A stretch of DNA of 7,494 bases, taken from assembly GCA_003645395.1 (NCBI GenBank), contig QNFC01000079.1, positions 1 to 7,494 of the forward strand, written 5' to 3'. The stretch is from Gammaproteobacteria bacterium (lineage in GTDB: Bacteria > Pseudomonadota > Gammaproteobacteria > Immundisolibacterales > Immundisolibacteraceae). Under the pieces are notes generated by a model. It ran no database searches, had not been told where the DNA came from, and saw only the letters and a list, made by a program, of their open reading frames with translations. Shown here piece by piece: positions 5,804 to 7,494 of this stretch. Each line of letters starts with the position of its first letter. Position 1 is the stretch's first letter. Both the position numbers and the translations under genes were made by a program.

Positions 5804-7494
5804 ATGTTTATAAGTGAATCCTGGCTCCGTGAGTGGGCAAATCCCGATCTTGACCGTGACCAGCTGTGTGAGCGGCTGACACTTGCCGGACTTGAAATCG
5901 GCACTGTATTACCTGCCGGCCCTACGCTCAACAAAGTGGTCGTGGGCACCATTTTGACAACCGCCTCCCACCCCAATGCTGACCGGTTGAAGCTCTGCAA
6001 AGTAGATGTCGGCGATGCCGAACCGCTGGATATTGTCTGTGGCGCCCCTAACGCCCGGGCGGAACTACGCGTAGCTGTCGCGCAAGTGGGGGCCAAACTG
6101 CCCGGCGGGCTAAAGATAAAGAAGAGCAAAATTCGTGGCGAAGTATCCCTTGGCATGCTTTGTTCTAGTCAGGAACTCGAATTAGACCAGGAAAGTGATG
6201 GCATCCTCGAATTGCCAGAAGACGCCGCTGTCGGACTGTCACTCAGCGAGTATCTCGACCTCACCGACTATATTCTCGAAGTAGAGCTGACGCCTAACCG
6301 CGGCGATTGCCTAAGCGCCCGAGGACTTGGGCGAGATCTGGCTGCTATTAGCGGGGCCGAGTTTTCCGGCCTACCCACCACTGTCATAAACGCTCAAATT
6401 GATGAAGCGCCTGTAATTAATCTGGCTAACGCCGAATCCTGCCCACGTTATGTTGGTCGTCTTATCCGCGGGGTTAACGCGGCAGCGCCAACACCCATGT
6501 GGATTCGCGAACGCCTCCGCCGCAGCGGCATTCGTAGTTTGAGCTTGCTAGTCGACATTGCCAACTACGTCATGCTCGAACTCGGTCAGCCGATGCATGC
6601 CTTCGACCTGGCCAAAATTAACGGGCCGATTCAGGTACGAATGGCAGTCGATGGCGAATCCCTGATTCTGCTCAATGGCGAAGAGCAGAACCTGACCAAC
6701 CGATTACTGGTCATCGCTGATGATCAGGGGCCCATTGCCGCCGCTGGCATTATGGGTGGACTAGATAGCGCCGTCAGTGATGAGACCACCGACATTTTAC
6801 TCGAAAGCGCCTGGTTTGCACCGTCAGTCATTGCCGGTCGGGCTCGCGAAATGGGCCTTCATACTGAAGCCTCTCACCGATTTGAACGCGGGGTCGATCC
6901 AACCATTCAGCTCGAAGCAATAGAGCGAGCAAGCGAACTCATCGTCGCACTCGCAGGCGGCCAATGCGGCCCCTGCATTGATCAACAGTCCCCAGCACAT
7001 CCCCCCAAAGCAGAGACGATCAAATTACAGCCTGCACTTATCAGCAAACGCCTCGGACTTGATGTTTCCGAGAAAAAGATTAACGATATTTTTGACCTCC
7101 TTGGCATGACCACTACGGTCAGCGATCAGCATTGGGAAGTTACTCCTCCACCCTGGCGTTTTGACATTTCGATCCCCGAAGATATGGTCGAAGAGGTCGC
7201 CCGGGTGATCGGCTATGACGCAATCCCGGCAGTACTACCGACACTTGATACGACGATGTTACCCGTCGACGATGATGAAACTGGCACCGACCGCCTGGCA
7301 GACAAAATGGTTGATCGCGGTTACCAGGAAGCAATTACTTATAGCTTTGTAAGTCCTGAATTACAGCAGCTTTTCGCTCCAGACCAACCAAACATTGAGT
7401 TACTTAACCCTCTGTCCACCGAAATGTCGGTAATGCGCAGCTCGCTCTGGCCAGGCCTGATTCAGGCATTGCAATTTAATCAGCACCGTCAACA
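5804..7494 (+). CDS. pheT: phenylalanyl-tRNA synthetase beta subunit, first 563 residues (3' end outside window)
   Basis: The beta subunit binds tRNA-Phe and hydrolyses Tyr-tRNA-Phe. The frame runs without a stop to the window edge, 563 residues of roughly 795. It begins MFISESWLREWANP, typical of the family. The EMAP/OB-like tRNA-binding domain spans about 39-150 (HPNADRLKLCKVDVG, CGAPNAR, GMLCSSQEL). The B3/B4 editing domain follows at about 210-390, with ELGQPMHAFD (H265), E334 in LLESAWF, and T354/A356 in GLHTEASHRFERGVDP. The B5 domain at about 400-475 ends in EEVARVIGYDAIP, then comes the start of the catalytic-like module (GYQEAITYSFV, MSVMRSSLWPGL). The missing part includes the C-terminal anticodon-binding domain. 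The ATG is nine bases after the pheS stop, in the same frame, with no visible Shine-Dalgarno, so translational coupling to pheS is likely. Confidence 0.98.
   Translation, partial: MFISESWLREWANPDLDRDQLCERLTLAGLEIGTVLPAGPTLNKVVVGTILTTASHPNADRLKLCKVDVGDAEPLDIVCGAPNARAELRVAVAQVGAKLPGGLKIKKSKIRGEVSLGMLCSSQELELDQESDGILELPEDAAVGLSLSEYLDLTDYILEVELTPNRGDCLSARGLGRDLAAISGAEFSGLPTTVINAQIDEAPVINLANAESCPRYVGRLIRGVNAAAPTPMWIRERLRRSGIRSLSLLVDIANYVMLELGQPMHAFDLAKINGPIQVRMAVDGESLILLNGEEQNLTNRLLVIADDQGPIAAAGIMGGLDSAVSDETTDILLESAWFAPSVIAGRAREMGLHTEASHRFERGVDPTIQLEAIERASELIVALAGGQCGPCIDQQSPAHPPKAETIKLQPALISKRLGLDVSEKKINDIFDLLGMTTTVSDQHWEVTPPPWRFDISIPEDMVEEVARVIGYDAIPAVLPTLDTTMLPVDDDETGTDRLADKMVDRGYQEAITYSFVSPELQQLFAPDQPNIELLNPLSTEMSVMRSSLWPGLIQALQFNQHRQ

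Overview
The window is a stretch of conserved chromosome from a gammaproteobacterium. This is inferred from protein sequences close to E. coli and Pseudomonas (UvrB, ThrRS, IF3, L35, L20, PheRS), from a tRNA-Val(GAC) with an encoded CCA end, and from the order thrS-infC-rpmI-rplT-pheS-pheT. Base composition looks balanced, with no obvious compositional break. I cannot name a genus from this sequence. The tRNA-Val beside thrS and the Cys4 cluster in PheS differ from E. coli.

Layout, all on the + strand: the 3' part of uvrB (1-1257); a 171-base spacer with a weak hairpin and a good candidate stable-RNA promoter (1347-1374); tRNA-Val(GAC) (1429-1505); a 110-base structured thrS leader; thrS (1616-3541); infC with a rare ATC start (3545-4060); rpmI with a GTG start (4110-4307); rplT (4371-4733); pheS (4775-5794); and pheT, cut by the window end (5804-7494). 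No gap between genes exceeds 300 bases, and no mobile element, CRISPR array, integrase or foreign-looking gene is visible.

The genes from tRNA-Val onward serve translation: two aminoacyl-tRNA synthetases (Thr, Phe), initiation factor IF3 and two proteins of the large ribosomal subunit. In E. coli this cluster is known for feedback control. ThrRS represses thrS by binding a tRNA-like mRNA operator, IF3 represses infC through its abnormal start codon, L20 represses rpmI-rplT, and pheST is attenuated by the pheM leader. Signals consistent with the first two can be read here: a stem-loop carrying the exact tRNA-Thr(GGU) anticodon loop about 30 bases before the thrS start, and an ATC start for infC behind a strong Shine-Dalgarno. 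A possible occluded ribosome site before rpmI is weaker. The pheM attenuator is absent, since only 41 bases separate rplT from pheS.

I found no undescribed multi-gene system. The most interesting content is the regulatory RNA in the thrS leader.
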